From: Ligula intestinalis
Taxonomy: Eukaryota > Platyhelminthes > Cestoda > Diphyllobothriidea > Diphyllobothriidae
Assembly: GCA_036362985.1 (NCBI GenBank)
Contig: JAYGXS010000004.1
Coordinates: 2,285,553 to 2,349,552, forward strand
Length of the DNA stretch: 64,000 bases
Reading direction: 5' to 3'
In this document: piece by piece, positions 61,085 through 64,000 of the stretch
Layout of the letters: every line of letters begins with the position of its first letter
How positions within the stretch are numbered: the stretch's first letter is position 1
Notes under the pieces: generated by a model
The model's database searches: none
What the model saw: only the letters and a program-made list of their open reading frames with translations
Told to the model about the DNA's origin: nothing
Position numbers and translations under genes: made by a program

Positions 61085-62340
61085 CTATGCCGGGAGGTGT
61101 TCCCGTATTCTTTTAGATAAGCGCCTACTCGTACGACCGATATAACCAGCTCCACAGGAGCAAATAAATGAGTAGATATACATAGAAGTGGTCTGAGTTG
61201 GCAGCTTATCCGTACCCTCACTGTGCAGTATCGGGTTGGTTGAAAATAACACCTGAATTTTCGCTGCTGGGAAGGTTCGTGCTACGGCTTGCTTGAGGCG
61301 TCTGCTTACGAGTTCGCTTGCTGCATCCCCTCGAAAAGGGACTTTGAAGAATAGCGTCTTCTTTTCCACCGTGGGTGTGGTGGGCTTTGTTCCTTTCTCC
61401 ATCATATTCTTTATGATGAATCTGTCCGGATATCCATTCTCTCGAAGCACGTCCTGGAGTTTCTGGAGCTCCATTTCAAAAGTGTCAGCTGAGCAGATTT
61501 TTCTGGCTCTTTGCATTAAGCAGCGGACTAAGTTACGCTTCTGTTGGTAGGTACAAAACTGTTAAAGTTTGTATACTGTCCGTACCAGGTTTTCTTTCGG
61601 TAAACGCTCCTTTGGATGCTACCGTCAGGTCTTCGACTTAGGAGGACATCCAATAAAGGAAGCGAACCTGCCGCCTCCACCTCCAAGGTGAATTAAATGG
61701 AGGGGTGTGCTTGATTAACAGTATGTAGAAGTGCACTTACATCAGTATCTGCTGAGGTTATGGCGAAGATATCATCGAAATATCGGCCATAGTGTTTTAA
61801 CTCATGGATCTGCTTGTTGAGTTGAAATTTTTCCAGTTTGCCCATGAAGATGTTGGCCAAGAGAGGCCCGAGAGGCGACCCCATAGCGACGCCGTGTATT
61901 TGTCTGTTCAGTTGGTTGTCAAAAAGGAATTGCACATTTGACGTGCATTTGAGTAGTAGTTCCCTTAATATGTCAGATGGTATTCCTACGTCTATTTGAT
62001 TTGCCACTACGAAGTCGCAGATATAGTCGACTGTTTCTGTTACTGGACCGTTTGTAAACAGTGATGAGACGTCTAGGGAGATCATCATCATGCCATTTCA
62101 AGTTCATGTCCTTGATGCAATCGATAAATTGGAACGTATCTTGATAGCTATGTGGTGCCAGCTGTTGCTGTATGGGCTTGAGTTTCTCTGCCAACCACTT
62201 CACTATTGCATCATACGGCGAGTTTCTCATGTTTAAAATCGCGCGAACTGGCAGCCCATTCTTGTGGATCTTTGGTAGACCATATAAACGGGGAATGTGC
62301 GTGCCTACTGGTCGCAAATGTGCGAGGTCTCGGTCACTTA
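61085..62340 (-). pseudogene. Penelope-like element, RT and GIY-YIG, lightly damaged
   Basis: Minus strand. 62317-61973 encodes [20 protein letters not shown] and SPYDAIVKWLAEKL, the PLE RT entry. After a frameshift near 62090, 62091-61693 carries [20 protein letters not shown] (motif A), VAMGSPLGPLLANIFM (motif B) and RYFDDIFAI (motif C). After a stop at about 61690 the linker and endonuclease follow in 61516-61085: [28 protein letters not shown] and YSFICSCGAGYIGRTSRRLS then KRIREHLPA. The GIY-YIG core is complete through the RxxxxxKRxREH helix. Same lineage as 32185-33430, whose copy lacks this endonuclease end. Confidence 0.9.
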
Positions 62341-63025
62341 GAAATCCTGCCGTGTGCAGTCTTCATAATCAGCCGGTCAGGTGTACCTCTTCTTTATCCG
62401 TACAACCTTTTTCTTTGTCTACCTTCTTAAATTTCGTCGGATCTGATAATATGGTTTGCATCTTTTCCTATGAGCGAAATTTTTATTCTTCCAAGATACT
62501 CGAAAACCAAATTCAAGCATCTTTAGTCCACGAAAAACACTCAAGGAGTCTTTTATCTTTCACTGTCTGCATTTTTACTTTGCAACACCCACGGGCCTCG
62601 TGCCATTTGACATGGGCAACAAATGAAAGTACTATTGCCGAAGTAACAATTGAGCAAGATTTGTATTCATTCGCTCTCACATTGTGCGTGAATAGTGCGT
62701 GTCGTTCATCCGGTCAGATTTATCACATGCCCATGTATTCAATATTATTTTGTTAAATTTTTAATATCACAACGTCCCTGTAGACAAACAAGAATTTCAA
62801 AGAACACACACGCGTTACTTTGAAATATACTGAACTGAACTGAAGTACAACAAACAGCAAGTAAGGGAGTGAGTGTTGATGGTTTCAGTAATTAAGGCAG
62901 GACTGACTTTTGAGGCCCTACATCCCGTCGACTAATGAAAAAAAACTACTCTTAAATTTTCTTGTAGCCCGATATTGCCTTTTTACGTTAACTTCCACCA
63001 ATAGGAGGTAGAATTTCCATTTTCG
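62341..63025. other. Region upstream of the minus-strand PLE
   Basis: Open frames on the plus strand (62172-62756) are mostly antisense to the PLE or unassigned. No N-terminal PLE block was found, so the element is 5' truncated. Confidence 0.4.
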
Positions 63026-63059
63026 TTAAATTCCGTCAACATAAGGTCGAATTTCCCTC

Positions 63060-63170
63060 AATTCGCATTCGCATCCTGCGCAACCGGAGTTTGTGTTGAT
63101 GATGGCATACCGCATTGCGGATGTGGGTCGCCCAAGATTCGAAACCGCGACATTTTGGGCATAGAGTATA
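63060..63170 (-). repeat. SINE-like fragment with box B
   Basis: Minus strand: CGCGGTTTCGAATCTTGGGC, a fair box B, followed by GGCGACCCACATCCGC. Box A is not clear. Confidence 0.35.
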
Positions 63171-63689
63171 ACGAAGCATATATGTTTCTTTACCAGACCA
63201 GTTAGTTCCACACTATTACTATTAATAGTGTTAGATGTATTAGCAGTAACATTATTTATAGTAGAAGGTACAAGGATACTGATAGTCAAGTCAAGTCAAG
63301 TCAAATTTATTAAAGGGAATATAGGCAAACGCCTTTGAACTCCCTCTTGGTACATAGGATTTCAGAAATGCATCAGCATAGCCGAAAATTCCAAAAAAGT
63401 CGTTGACACGATTTCAGACGACTTCTCGCTTGTTTCAAGTAAACAGCACACTCAGTTTACATGAACCAGCAGTGTAACTGAGGAGGAAGAGCAGACAGTG
63501 AAAAAACTCCTAAGGCTGGCTCATAATTCAAAATGGAATGTCATTTGTGGTTTTTAGGAGAAAAACTGTCGCTCGTGGGGAAAGTATGTGAATGATAGGG
63601 GCATAAGGCTTCTGTGATTGTTGACGGCAGTCATGGCGTCCATGACGAGTATTGGATGCCATGGCTGCCGTATTGAAGAAGCCGTGATC

Positions 63690-64000
63690 TCTGGAACGGT
63701 AATTTTATTCTTTTGAGGTTTCGGCTCCCCACGAGAAGCCATCGTCAGAGAAAATGAGGAAGCAGCAAACGTTGGCTACGCGTGAATGGAGGTGGGAGGG
63801 GTGTGGCAGTTGTGATTGGTTCATGCCCACGCCACGTCCATGCTCACACCATCTTATCGTGTCTCCTACGCGCGCGTCCCTGGAGTTATGGCCTGTGACC
63901 TTGACGTGGTAGCCTGTGCGTGTGGATAGGAACTGGGCCGTGGTTTCTGGTTGCGAGCACGGATGGCGACCTAACAGGGCGGTATATCTACATGCCTGTT
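63690..64000 (-). mobile_element. PLE (second lineage) 3' terminal region, runs off window
   Basis: Aligns with 41960-42270 in the same orientation over ~300 bases: CTCCCCACGAGAAGCCATCG against CTCCACACGAGAAGCTATCG, and AACAGGGCGGTATATCTACA against AACAGGGCGGTATATGCACA. The coding part should lie beyond 64000 on the minus strand. Confidence 0.8.
63713..63748 (-). ncRNA. Hammerhead-ribozyme-like core, PLE 3' region
   Basis: Minus strand: CTGACGA, stem II GGCTTC with GGGAGCC (six pairs including one G-T), GAAA, CCTC. The boxes are intact. The cleavage triplet would be CTC, and stem I would be A/T-rich and imperfect. Confidence 0.5.

Noticed and set aside
59913..64000. Remaining C-terminal exon of XPR1
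   Set aside because: I searched for the FVWNFFRLENEH-like block and found none on the plus strand; it is probably beyond the window.
1..64000. CRISPR array, operon or prophage
   Set aside because: No regularly spaced repeats, no bacterial gene layout; the split XPR1 gene shows that the window is animal DNA.

Overview
This is a eukaryotic, intron-rich genomic window, most likely from a flatworm and possibly a diphyllobothriidean tapeworm. That assignment is inference: it rests on long introns packed with Penelope-like elements (PLEs), CR1/RTE/jockey-type LINE debris and tRNA-derived SINEs that carry hammerhead-ribozyme-like cores. There is no sign of a prokaryotic layout: no operons and no long uninterrupted genes.

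One host gene accounts for almost the whole window. It is a plus-strand XPR1 orthologue, a phosphate exporter with SPX and EXS domains, starting at 7721 and still open at 59912. I could place twelve exons by homology with the remembered animal XPR1 family and by matching splice sites and phases: 7721-7789, 7822-7873, 7917-8018, 8054-8508, 9461-9562, 26220-26300, 30855-30933, 35168-35355, 37989-38168, 41586-41790, 49906-50109 and 59630-59912. They join without a frame break into about 666 codons. The first four exons (most of the SPX domain) sit within 800 bp. The EXS membrane domain is spread over about 30 kb, with introns up to 16.7 kb. The last ~75 residues expected for the family were not found and probably lie beyond the window.

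Upstream of the gene (1-7700) there is a SINE-like repeat, a Ty3/gypsy integrase fragment and a decayed CR1/Rex-like LINE, with a second LINE fragment beside it. The introns hold: SINE copies; two Tc1/mariner-type terminal-inverted-repeat elements of one family (15713-16004 and 38891-39690); an unrelated pogo/Tigger-like element (60213-60739); RTE-like LINE ends (22566-24090 and 50640-50995); one PLE lineage (32185-33430 plus, 61085-62340 minus); a second PLE lineage (41960-44511, 28371-28580, 53260-53530 and 63690-64000, all minus); and a jockey-superfamily LINE (45725-47888, with pieces at 45225-45722 and 34330-35100).

The most interesting layer is RNA. CTGAnGA / stem II / GAAA cores typical of hammerhead ribozymes occur in the SINE family and, independently, in the PLE-associated repeats. 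Several PLE-type cores carry a GAAACGTC junction whose ACGT is self-complementary, which suggests dimeric hammerheads. A 10-base N run at 38298-38307 marks an assembly gap.
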